Shown here: positions 10,364-22,742 of the stretch, one piece after another
How the letters are laid out: each line of letters opens with the position of its first letter
How positions within the stretch are numbered: the first letter of the stretch is position 1
NCBI GenBank assembly: GCA_000151295.1
Contig: GG745331.1
Coordinates: 1,257,630 to 1,290,034, forward strand
Length of the DNA stretch: 32,405 nt
DNA from: Allomyces macrogynus ATCC 38327
Taxonomy: Eukaryota > Blastocladiomycota > Blastocladiomycetes > Blastocladiales > Blastocladiaceae
Direction of reading: 5' to 3'
Translations under genes and position numbers: made by a program
Notes under the pieces: generated by a model
What the model saw: only the letters and a program-made list of their open reading frames with translations
Told to the model about the DNA's origin: nothing
The model's database searches: none

Positions 10364-11549
10364 GGTGCTCACGTTGGTTGATTCGGTTGGTCTGGTGACA
10401 AGTCGGAAATTGAACAAAGCAGCGCGTCAGGTTCGACTGTTCGTCCATTGCACTATTGGTTCGTGCACTGTCGTGTCTCGTCGGGTCGTAGAGCAACGGT
10501 CTTGTCCTTGGCCATCACGAACCAATCCGAGGGCCCAAGGCTCGTGGAACGAGGGACCGGATGAACGAGATGGCTGACAGGTTCGTTGCTGAGGGTCGGG
10601 GAACCAAACAGGGAAGGCAGCGAACTCACGTACAAGGGGAATCGAGCAGGGAGAAAGGAGGACAGAAAGACTCGAGCGTGCTTTCGATTTGAATCTTGAG
10701 AAGGCAAGACTGGAGCCCAGGGTTGCTGTCGGTCTTTATACGGCGCGGACGGCGAGGAAGGGAGGCGTGCGTGCGTGCTTCAAAGCTACATCCCAAGCTG
10801 GTCGCGGTTGTCGACCATCATGATCAGAGGCAAAATTGAGCCAGTGGACCCGGCCAACGTCAATCGTCGTCTCCAACGTCGAAATATTTTTCGTGCGCAT
10901 GATACGATTGTTGCTTGTCGCCGCGTGCGCGGGTGGCGACGGCGACCATGGGTTCCTTGCGCCCTGTGCGCGCGCGGGTCATTTGGTGCATTCTAGGCGG
11001 TTTGCGCACGCTCGAGCGAGGCGAAATGTGAGGTTGGAATGGACCAAAAAGAAGCAACGAAAATGAAGAGAGTGTGCACATGACGGCGAAAAGCAGCGAA
11101 AGCCCAGCGACAGCCGTGCGAAAGCCTCAGCAAACAAGGCGTAAAGGGCTGGCGCAAAGCCCAAGTCGAGCAACCGGTGTCCAAGTCAGGCAAAACGTGA
11201 CCGCGTTTCCCGCATGCCCCGCCTTGTCGCGTTGTTGCAGCGCTGTTCTTTGCGCCGGCTGGTGCGTTCGTGGGTCGACCACATGAGGGCCGACGCCGAG
11301 CGACGCCAGCACCACATGGTTGTTGTCGTCGCCGAATCGGCTGGAAATGCTTGCCGACGACCATGACCTCTCCTGAACGGCTCCACCATCGACCACCTGT
11401 AATCAACGCCCAATTTTGACGCCAAGCAAGCGCACACGCTCGGCAGCATCCGAACCCGCTTGGACCAGACCGCCGCTGAATCGGCGCGCCTGGATCTGCG
11501 CGACGGCGACGCCTACGACGACGACCACCACCACCAGACCAACAACATC
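10364..11549. other. Divergent intergenic region (about 1.2 kb) between permease and FUZ-like gene
   Basis: This holds the promoters of two head-to-head genes. A TATA-like element on the minus strand (TATAAAG, complement of about 10734-10740) lies roughly 370 bp upstream of the permease ATG and may drive it with a long leader. The stretch 11420-11549 is open in the frame of the downstream gene, with a possible helical segment (SIRTRLDQTAAESARLDL), but has no ATG. An upstream exon of the FUZ-like gene could therefore end here. No other exon is supported. Confidence 0.4.
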
Positions 11550-13277
11550 ATGCGCAACATTTACGTTCTGCACAAGACCGGGCGCATCCTCTTTTCGCGC
11601 AACTGTACGACATTACCGTGCGCCACTCTGCCCGGCCCGCCCAGCACCACACGGACACCGAGCGCTGACCTCAAATCCGCCATGATCCAGTCCAAGGCGA
11701 CCCGCTCGAGCGCAAGTACGTTTTCGTTTTCGCGCAAAGCAAACGACCACGTTCCACGTCGCCATGGCCCTCGTCGCCTCATTGCTTCGTGCTTCCCCAA
11801 CAGCATCGTCACCGGATTTGCGTCGTCGCTCCCCAACCTATGTCGCGCACTCATGCGCGAAGAAATCCAGCAAGTCGTCTGCCAACGATCACGGATCGTT
11901 CTCCGTCTGGCCCGCGACGTACGTCGGTTCATGATTCCACCTGTCGCGTCGCCACCGTCGCGCTGACGCGAGTCGACGACCGAGCATAGTACATTTTCCT
12001 CGCGCACGTCAACAATACCGTCCCGTTCACCGTCGCTTCCAATATTCTGGTCGAGCTGATCCGATGCTCTCAGGTTCGTCCGCTCCACCGTGACGTCGGT
12101 CAGGACCTGCTTGGTTCACCAACTGACGCGCCGACCAACGCAAACCAGATGCTGTTTGGCCACCCCGACACATGGTCCAGCGACAGCGTCGACTTTGACG
12201 GGTGCCAGGACATTATCGAGATGCTCTGCACCGCCGGAATGCAGGACCCGTGCGTGGCCGTCGGTGGACTGCTCAAGGTTCGTGATACAAATCGTGACGG
12301 CTTTGTTCCACGAGATCACGATTGCTGATGGTCCTTCTCCACCCTCTCAGGCCCCGATCAAGGCCGAGACGCGGTTACGGCTCGACAAGCTGCTCGTCTA
12401 CCTCGAGTCGATCCAGGGCATTTGCAACAACGGGTCAATGCTGCTGATTGAGGACTCGGTCATTTTTTCCCGGTTCGAGCTCGATCAGTCGCGGCAGGTC
12501 CGTTGACCTCATTCTCCACCGCGCCGATTGTTGCTACTGTCAATTGACCTGCGCTCGTGGATCCTCCAGATTCTGTACCTACACCGTGCGCGCCCGCTCC
12601 GGCACCAGGCTCTTAGCTACACGCCCGTCTTCATGACCGCCAGCTGGTTCGGTCTGATTCGAATGCGACTCGCGTCGTATACGCTCGCGATCCTGTGCCA
12701 CCTCGACAGCGTCGACCCGTCCCCCACCGGCCTCCCCACCGACGATACGAGCACCACCACATCAGCCCCGACCGACCCGCTCCTCGGCGATGTGTCGAGC
12801 GGGACGACGACGCACGCGCCGGCCGTGACGACCGCGGGCGCATGCACGACGCCGCTAGAAACACTCCTGCATAAGCTGACCGAATTCCAATCGGTGTTCC
12901 TGTACGCACGACTCGAATTACCGAGCGAGGAAAGACCGGCGCTCTTGCGGCAATTCGCCAAACGCGAGACGCTGCTGTTCCTGCACGCGCATACCAAGTC
13001 GGGCACGGTCACGTTCCCACGGCCAAGGCCGTTGCCGGAAATTCAGACTCGCGAGCTTTATGCGACGTTTTGGGCATTGTTTGGAGAGGCCAAGTCGGCG
13101 CTCGCGGTGGCCGGAACGAGGGAAGTCACGTACCTGCGCGAGTACTACTGGTATTATGCGCGTGCCGACCCGGACCAGGAGTTGCACGTATTGTTTGCGG
13201 CTGACGCGGTGTCGCTTGAGCAGATGCATGGGCATGTGCAGGAGATTTTGGTGAATGTGAACCGCCAGTATTCGTGA
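11550..13277 (+). CDS. FUZ: FUZ-like longin-domain protein (candidate CPLANE ciliogenesis effector)
   Basis: This is probably a member of the longin-domain family that includes Fuzzy, Inturned, Mon1/Ccz1 and HPS1/4. The ATG at 11550 opens a first strand pair (MRNIYVLHKTGRILFSRN). Next come SIVTGFASSLPNLCRALM and EIQQVVCQRSRIVLRLARD, joined across intron 11919-11989 (GTACGT...ATAG) to YIFLAHVNNTVPFT. This is the strand-helix-strand order of a longin domain. Introns 12074-12148, 12278-12350 and 12498-12569 follow, all 71-75 nt. A second domain carries ETRLRLDKLLVYLESIQG, GSMLLIEDSVIFS and WFGLIRMRLASYTLAILC. A third carries a block ending YLREYYWYYARADPDQELHVLFAADAV. The order of blocks and the length (about 470 residues) fit FUZ best. 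The region 11600-11780 between the first strands and SIVTGF may hide an intron. Ccz1-like is the main alternative. Confidence 0.55.
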
Positions 13278-13494
13278 TCGGGGGTTGAGCACGGTGGGTG
13301 CGCGGGGTGAGTATGCACTGGTACTTGGGATGAATTTTTGAGACTGGTCGAGTCCGCTTTGTGAATTAATTCGACGAGTTATGGATGTGGCTGGCTTCTC
13401 CACCGTTCAACAAAGCAAGGACGTTTCAAACTGGTTCATTCCGCGTCGTCCTCGCTCAGTCCCCACCTCGTTCAGTCCCCACCTCACATCCTTG
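13278..13494. other. Convergent spacer
   Basis: Two stop codons face each other across 217 bp. The spacer contains an AATTAATTC stretch (about 13363-13372) and no coding signal. Confidence 0.5.
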
Positions 13495-15531
13495 CTAGAC
13501 ACTCGGGCCGGTTCCCTCACGCGCCCGCGTCGTATCGACCACTCCTGTCCGACTTTCATGGTGATCTTCCTCTGTGTCCGGCTCCGTCTCCCCTTCAGAC
13601 TCGGACGAAGAAGTATGGTCCTCACCCGAATCCTCGTCCTCCGAGTCCCTTCCTCCCTCGCCGCCGGGGTCAGAACGCACCTCGAGCTCCGCGTTGGCGG
13701 CCTCCTCGGCCTTGTGCGCAATGTACTTGGGCAGCGTCATGGCGTAGTCGCGGATCATCGGGTGGTCTGGGAACAAGACCGCCACTGAACCTGCAAGTGT
13801 GAGAGGCGGCATATTGACTGTTCTAAGTTTGGGGAAGGGCAACGTACACTTTTGCACGGCGACGAGCGCCTCGTCGTACTTGCGCTGCAGCATCAGCAGC
13901 AGGAGTTCCTGCAGCGCCTCCTCGCCTGCCGTAGAGTCGGCCGTCTCGGCCGTCGCGGGAGCGTCCTGGCGAAGTGGGTCGTGGCGTGGGGACTGCGATG
14001 CCGGCGTTGTGCGGCGTCCCGGGCTGGTACTGCTTGTGGTCGTAAAATTCGAGCCGGGAGTCGCGGCGGTGCGAGTGGGTGCGGCGTCTGGACCACGAGG
14101 ACGTGCTGGTCCCGATGGAGTGCTTGTCGCTGCCTTTCGCGAGGTTGGGGTCGCACCGGAGGCCGCAACCGGGGTGCGCCGCGGAGAGGATGCTGCTTCT
14201 GACGCAGGGCGTCCGGGGGACGGCGACGTGACCGAGGTGCGGGAGCCGCGCACCTCGGTGGTCGAGCTGCGATTTGGAGATTGGGCGGGACGCGCAGTGT
14301 GACTTGGTGTCGTTGGAGTCGGCGTGGGTTTAGGTGAGCGCGACACGCTCGATGCCGCGGGAGTCGTGCGAGCTGGTCGGGTCGTGGTCGCGGCCTTGTG
14401 CGTCGGCGGGCGCGGTGGCATGACCCCGGAACTGGCGCGAACCGCAGGCGAGGCAGGCCGACTGCTGGCACTAGTTTCACTACGCACCGTCGTCGCAGCA
14501 GCACGAGAATCGGTGCTGGGCTCGCGCTTGGTGGCGGCTGACCTCGACGGGGTCGTCGACTTGGCCGGCGTGCGGACCGACGCGCCTGACCTCGCTGGCC
14601 GAGTCGTGCCGTCGACCACGGGGTTGGCCGCGGGCTTGCGCACGGGAGTGCGTGGTGGCTCGCTCCCAGAGCTGGTGCGATCCGCAGGAGATGTCGGCCG
14701 ACTGCCGGCAGGAGCTGCACTGGTTCGCGACGGTCGTACTGCCGCGGCGACGGCCCAAGACTTGGTGTTTGACTCGGTGTTGGGCTCGCGCTTGGTGGCG
14801 GCCGAGCTCGACAGTGTCGCCTTGACCGGCGTGCGAACCGACGCACCCGGCCTCACTGGCGGAGTCGTGGGGCTGGCCGCGGGCTTGCGCGCGGGAGTGC
14901 GTGGTGACTGGCTCCGGGAACTGGCGCGGATCGCGGGCGAGGTCGGCCTGCTGAGACCCGCATGAGCTGCACTGGTTCGCGTCGGTGGCACTGGCGCGGC
15001 AGTAACACGAGACTCGGTCTTGTTTTCACGCTTGGTGGCTGCCGGGCTGGACGGGGTCGACTTGACGGGCGCGTGGACCGACGACGCCGACCTCGACGAG
15101 GTGGCCGTGGAACGGGCTGGGGCGGGCGTCGCGGACTTCGACGGTGTGGACAGTTTCGAGGCTGCGGCAGGCGAGCGTGCTGTCGACTTGGGAGACGCTG
15201 AGGTGGACGTGGTACTCTTGGGCGGTGCGACCTTGGTCGATGGAGAAGAGCTGCGTGCCGATCGCGCCGTCGACGCCGAACTTGCGGCCTCTCGCGCGGG
15301 CGCGGCGGGCGACTTGGGCCTTTCCGGCGATCCTGCCGGCAGCGGAGAGCGCGTGCTCGTCGTCTTGGACGCTGACGCCGGGCTGCGCGTCGTTGCCGAC
15401 GCGGGTGCAGGTTTGGTCGGCGTCTTTCTGCGCGGCGAGCTGTTGGCGGTGCCGCCCACGGACGCCGCGGTGGCGGTCGTCGGCGCCTTGGTTGGCGACT
15501 TGGGCTTCTTGGCGGCGTTCTGTGCTAGCAT
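13495..15531 (-). CDS. Ser/Thr/Pro/Ala-rich repeat protein with ERICH2-like C-terminal domain
   Basis: The ATG at 15531 (MLAQNAAKKPKSPTK) starts a basic low-complexity protein of about 660 residues; an in-frame ATG at 15663 would add 44. Residues 1-150 are rich in KSP/TPS/RSP motifs. Residues 151-388 hold three diverged tandem repeats of 70-87 residues. After more low-complexity sequence comes a compact helical domain: ALQELLLLMLQRKYDEALVAV is joined across a short intron (about 13792-13849, donor GTACGT, acceptor GCAG) to LFPDHPMIRDYAMTLPKYI. A strongly acidic Ser/Glu/Asp tail follows. The order helix, (F/Y)PD-type turn, helix, acidic tail resembles the C-terminus of vertebrate ERICH2, a poorly known testis-expressed protein. 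The many SP/TP sites suggest phospho-regulation or microtubule association, but that is inference. Confidence 0.7.
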   Translation of the reverse strand: MLAQNAAKKPKSPTKAPTTATAASVGGTANSSPRRKTPTKPAPASATTRSPASASKTTSTRSPLPAGSPERPKSPAAPAREAASSASTARSARSSSPSTKVAPPKSTTSTSASPKSTARSPAAASKLSTPSKSATPAPARSTATSSRSASSVHAPVKSTPSSPAATKRENKTESRVTAAPVPPTRTSAAHAGLSRPTSPAIRASSRSQSPRTPARKPAASPTTPPVRPGASVRTPVKATLSSSAATKREPNTESNTKSWAVAAAVRPSRTSAAPAGSRPTSPADRTSSGSEPPRTPVRKPAANPVVDGTTRPARSGASVRTPAKSTTPSRSAATKREPSTDSRAAATTVRSETSASSRPASPAVRASSGVMPPRPPTHKAATTTRPARTTPAASSVSRSPKPTPTPTTPSHTARPAQSPNRSSTTEVRGSRTSVTSPSPGRPASEAASSPRRTPVAASGATPTSRKAATSTPSGPARPRGPDAAPTRTAATPGSNFTTTSSTSPGRRTTPASQSPRHDPLRQDAPATAETADSTAGEEALQELLLLMLQRKYDEALVAVQKCTLPFPKLRTVNMPPLTLAGSVAVLFPDHPMIRDYAMTLPKYIAHKAEEAANAELEVRSDPGGEGGRDSEDEDSGEDHTSSSESEGETEPDTEEDHHESRTGVVDTTRAREGTGPSV
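14368..15081 (-). repeat. Three coding tandem repeats (about 70-87 codons each)
   Basis: The units lie at residues 151-230, 231-317 and 318-388 of the ERICH2-like protein. Each begins SV(H/R)(A/T)P(V/A)K, followed by SxxAATKRE, a TES/TDS motif, RTSA, SRP(T/A)SPA and a PPRTP-type block. The DNA is also repeated (for example GACCGACGCGCCTGACCTCGC near 14576 and GACCGACGCACCCGGCCTC near 14838). Confidence 0.8.
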
Positions 15532-18730
<3,199 letters not shown>

Positions 18731-19728
18731 GTCGTCGGGTCGTGTGCGTGCGTGTCGTGTGTCGCGGCGTCTCGTTTCTGTCTTCGTACCCCACTCAACG
18801 GCCGCACCGGCCGCGGATCCGGGTCGCGGGCGGGACGACGGTTTCGGCCACGGAGCACCAGCAGCACGCCAAGAGCATCTCAAGTGAAGCGTTGACGCGT
18901 GAAGTCGTGAGCAGGCGGCCGCGCGAACGGCAGCGATCATGTGCGGTGTCTTTTGTGTTTGGTAGCACGGGCGGACCGCTCATCATCATCTGTCCTTTTC
19001 GTCGACCCCTCCCTCGTCATCGTGTGTTTTTCTGTTCCTTTTCTCCTCTCTCTGTGGCTCGGTGTTTTTCTTTTTTGGCATGTTTTCCTTCGTGTTTGGG
19101 CGTGGACTGCGCAGTTGGGGGGCTCTTTGTACGGCGGTCCCTCGCGGCTCGCGACCCCGTCTTGTTGCTGCTGTCCGTGCCGTTCGTCTTCGTCTTCGCG
19201 TTTCCCCTTCCTGTGCTCGTCGTGCTCTCTCTCTCTCTCGCTTTCGTGGTGGTTTGTCGTTTTGTTCGTGCTTTTGGTTTCGCTCGCGCTCGTGGTTGAC
19301 CGGTGGGGTCGGCGGCGGCGGGCGGGTGCCGTGATGCCGCGCCTGATTGGGACCGGTATTGCCCCACTTCCCCCTCTTCCTCCCTTGACCTCTTTCCCCT
19401 TCTCTCCATTTCCTTACTCCCCTCCCTTTCCTTCCTCTCCTTCTTTCCCCATCATCTTCTGGTCTGCTCGGCGGTCGTCTCTCCCCTCGTCTCTCCCTGT
19501 CGTTCCTGGTGGTTTGGTTGGCGCGAATTTCATGGGTGCAGGGCGCAACGTGCCCTGTTACTCGGCGTGTCAATGCATCTGGACTGGCGCTCTTCATGTT
19601 GCTGTCGTTGCCATTGTCGTCATCTTGTTGCGACTCAAAACGCTGTCAGGTCCAACAGGTCTTCGTGGCCAACGAGATTTCATTTCGCACGAACTCCAAT
19701 ATCACACCCACAAACACCTGGACCCACC
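18731..19728. other. Convergent intergenic region, strongly pyrimidine-rich
   Basis: This is about 1 kb between the PABP stop (+) and the STIL stop (-). From roughly 18960 to 19520 the plus strand is dominated by C and T. It includes a (CT)n run near 19229-19240 and long CCTTCTCTCC-like tracts near 19360-19500. The lack of A removes stop codons and creates long false open frames. It may be a pyrimidine-rich PABP 3' UTR or a spacer of simple sequence. No gene is supported. Confidence 0.5.
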
Positions 19729-22536
19729 CTACAACAAGCCGTACTTTTTCAAGTACTCCAACGTGGCCACGCTCATATCGAGATCGGCCACGGTCGCACC
19801 CAGCGACGCCGTGCTCGATGCCGACAGTGTCGTCACGGCCGATGCGGCCAGCGCCGCGACTCGCGGTGGCGGTGACGGCGCGCGCGGCGCGTGATGGTGC
19901 TCCGGTGCGTGTGCCCATGCACCGCCGCCGCCGCGTGCGGAGCCCGGTCGCGCCGCTCGGGATCGTGGAGCGACCTGGACGGCGATGGTGGCGATCCGGC
20001 CGACTGCACCGAGAGCGGCGACATCGACGACGACGCTGTGGAGTCCGAACCGGACCCGGACGAGACGCTTGACCGCGGCCGTCTTGCCGACCCACTCCTC
20101 CGCCGTGAGGACGACGCATCGAGCGCGGCCAAATCATCCGCCGTCAAGATGAACCGGTCGTCCGCCGAAACAACGCGCGACGCGATTGCCTGGCACGTGC
20201 GCTCGTCCACCAGGTCCTTGCCGTCGTCTTCGGACGCGGGCGCGTCCTCGTCAACCGCAAGGCTCTCATCGTCGAGGTGCGTGACGCTCTCGAGTATCTG
20301 GCTGATCGATTCCGACGAGAACGACGTCGTGGACATAGACACGAATGAGTACGACCGCAGCCTGTGGGACCGCCGCGCAGGTGAGGGTGCGCGAGCCCGT
20401 GGTGGGTCCGGGAGTAAGTCGGCCGCAGACAGTGGCGCGTCGTCGTGTACCGGCACCTGCACCGGCGGTACTGCCACGGGGACAGCGACGCTGGGTGCGG
20501 TGCGGTCAAACGACGTATTGATCGCGATCGACCGCGTCGAGCAAAACGACGTGTCCACGCCGACCGACTGCGTCGTCGCAACCGCTGGGGCCGGTGGGGG
20601 TGGCGGAGGGGCATGGAACTCGGCGGTACGCAATTGCTGTTCCTGTAAGTGCTGCACCTGCTGCATGAGCAGCCAGACCATTTGGTGCAAGCTCGCGACC
20701 GAGTCGGTCGCGGGCACCGCCGTGGGGGTCGCGGTACGGGTCGAGGTCGTGGCTGGCAGGTCCGCGGCGGCAGTGGTGATGGTCGTGCCGGATACGGTTC
20801 GCGCGTGCAGCGGGATCGACGCGGTCGATTTGGGCGCGGGTCCGGCGATGTGCGGGCTGGACGCGGTCGCGGTGGACGCGGTCGCGGTGGTCGCGGTACC
20901 ACCAGGGTGCGGCGATGCGGACGAGTGCAAGAGGGTGCTCGGGGCGGCGGCGCTCGACGGCTCGTGCGTCACCTCCACCTCCACTTCCGTCTCGGGCGCG
21001 GACATGGCGACGGGCGGCGGCGGCGCGTACGGCCTTGTGAGTCCCAACACGTCGAGCGCGCGCAGGGCACTCGTGATGTACTTGCCCGTCGCCAGCCGAA
21101 ACTCCGCGGCGTGGCACAAGAACGCGTCACGGCCAAGATGCCACTTGTAGAACGCGTAATCGGTTGCTGAATCGGTCGGGAACAAGGCGAGCAGGAACCA
21201 CGCTTCGGTGGCTTTCGGGATCTCGTTGAGCGTGAACGCGACGCACTCGTCAAAGACAGCGCGGGTTGGGGAGGTGTCTTTGGTGCCGGCGATCCACCTG
21301 GGGTGGTGCAGGTGGGAGTGAGTGAGTGGGCAGGAGATGAGTGGGCAGGATGAGTGGGCAGGATGAGCGGGGGCGGGGGGAGGGGGCGCGTACAGGCCAG
21401 CGAGACGGAGGTTGGTCTCTTTGCGTCGCAGTAGGTAGGCACGGCGCGCGCGGTTGATGGCGAGGTACCCCGACGCGGGCGTGCGCGGAGTCGCGGTGGA
21501 TTGGAGTTTCGCGGCAACGCTGTTGGTGACAAGGCCCAGCGGGATGATCGGGGTCAGGTGCAGCTTGTAGCGCGGGGACAGCTGGAGAACTATTGGATAG
21601 TAGAACAGTCACGATTAGCGAGGATCAAACCGACCAGAGGAGGGCCAACGACACGAACACGAGAGTTTTTGCAGGTTGCCGTAGTAGGCAAAGAGGTGGA
21701 GCGAGCGGTCCGACTGCATGCGACCCCGCTGTTCAGTTGACTGATGGCAAAGAAACGGCGAGTCGAGAGGGTGTGAAAACGGACCTTGAGCTGGTGCAAT
21801 AGCCTCGACTCCGAGTCTTGAACCAAATACACCTACCAGGACACGAACCACGTCAGGACCACCGAAAGCAAGGCCATCATTTTTCCAAGTATATGAACCG
21901 GCACCGGAGTCCCGCGCCCCGTCGTCGGCTCGAGCCCCGCCCCCACGCGCACGCCCTTGTCAAAGCAATCAAACTCAATCAACCGCACGGCCGACGTGGC
22001 CATGACCGCCTGCTGGGGCGAGATCATAAACCCGACGATTTCGTGGTTCTTGGCCGAGGTTTCACGGCGCACGTGCGTTTGGAGCGAGCTGAGCGCTGAG
22101 ACGGCCATGCGCACCGACACGTCCTTGGTGAACGCGACGGGATCGATGGTCATGGCGTCGCCAATGGGCGTCGCGTCCCTGCGCAAAGACAAAATACCGT
22201 CGATGAGCATAATTCCGTGCAACGAACACTGTCCACCGCATGCGCGGCGTACCAGAGCATGACATGGCCCGCGGCGGGTTCCTCGAAAACGACGCTGTGA
22301 TCGGCGTTGATCGGAAGCCGCGTGAACGTTGGTGCGGGCACGGTCGTTGCCGGCAGCACAGGCGGATGCATGGGCGTTGGCCTGGTCGTTGCTGGAGCGG
22401 AAGTTGGGTCATGGCCAGTGCTTGGAAATGAAGAGGTCGTGGTTCGCGTTGTTGGTGACGATGGTTTTTGAGCTGCGGCATTACTGGTCCTTGCTGGTCG
22501 TCCCGCGGCTCGTGGTGTGGCCAAGCTGGAGCGCAT
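19729..22536 (-). CDS. STIL: STIL/Ana2/SAS-5 centriole-duplication protein
   Basis: STIL is activated by PLK4 and recruits SAS-6 to start a new centriole. The ATG at 22536 (or 22371) leads to GHVMLW, joined by removal of intron 22179-22252 (GTACGC...GCAG) to RDATPIGDAMTI. This matches the conserved LW-x-PxPLG-type start of STIL. Next come EIVGFMISPQQAV and FDCFDKG, then several short exons (VYLVQDSESRLLHQLK; DRSLHLFAYYG). After intron 21590-21658 comes LTPIIPLGLVTNS and GYLAINRARRAYLLRRKE. Intron 21298-21393 joins NLRLAGL to WIAGTKD. The last large exon carries a coiled coil (LHQMVWLLMQQVQHLQEQQ), then SVGVDTSF and SIAINTSF, like the coil plus SIAVSTG block of human STIL. The frame then changes (a short intron near 19900-20000) and ends MSVATLEYLKKYGLL-stop, a STAN-type C-terminus. 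Length is about 700 residues, shorter than vertebrate STIL and nearer Ana2. Confidence 0.82.
21323..21363. repeat. Three perfect 13-bp repeats inside a STIL intron
   Basis: TGAGTGGGCAGGA occurs at 21323-21335, 21338-21350 and 21351-21363, and a diverged partial copy follows. All copies lie within the intron 21298-21393. Confidence 0.85.
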
Positions 22537-22742
22537 TGTCGAGAATTATTATCGTTTTGCTTGGAGTGGAAAAGAATGCAGCAAGTCGTCGCTGCTGTCG
22601 CCCGATGCAAAGTCATCGTCGGTTCGTGGCTGTTGGCGTTGCAGCTTGAACAAGCTTGAGCAGCGACACAAACCACAAGGGACCGTCAAGCAACCACCAT
22701 CCACGATCACCGACGACCACAACGACCACAACGACCACGACC
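22537..22742. promoter_or_regulatory. Short shared promoter of STIL and the ABHD13-like gene
   Basis: The two start codons are only about 206 bp apart and point away from each other. The end next to the hydrolase is a microsatellite-like leader (repeats of ACGACCACA, about 22705-22742). If STIL starts at 22371 the region is about 370 bp. Confidence 0.45.

Noticed and set aside
10453..10707. 84-codon minus-strand frame upstream of the permease
   Set aside because: It probably lies in the permease 5' leader; no family pattern and no conserved start.
18941..19894. 317-codon plus-strand open frame rich in Phe, Leu, Ser and Pro
   Set aside because: It results from the pyrimidine-rich composition and has no motif; its end overlaps the STIL C-terminus on the other strand.
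19891..21150. 419-codon plus-strand open frame
   Set aside because: It is the exact antisense of the STIL exon; the minus strand carries the recognisable motifs, and GC-rich codons keep the opposite strand open.
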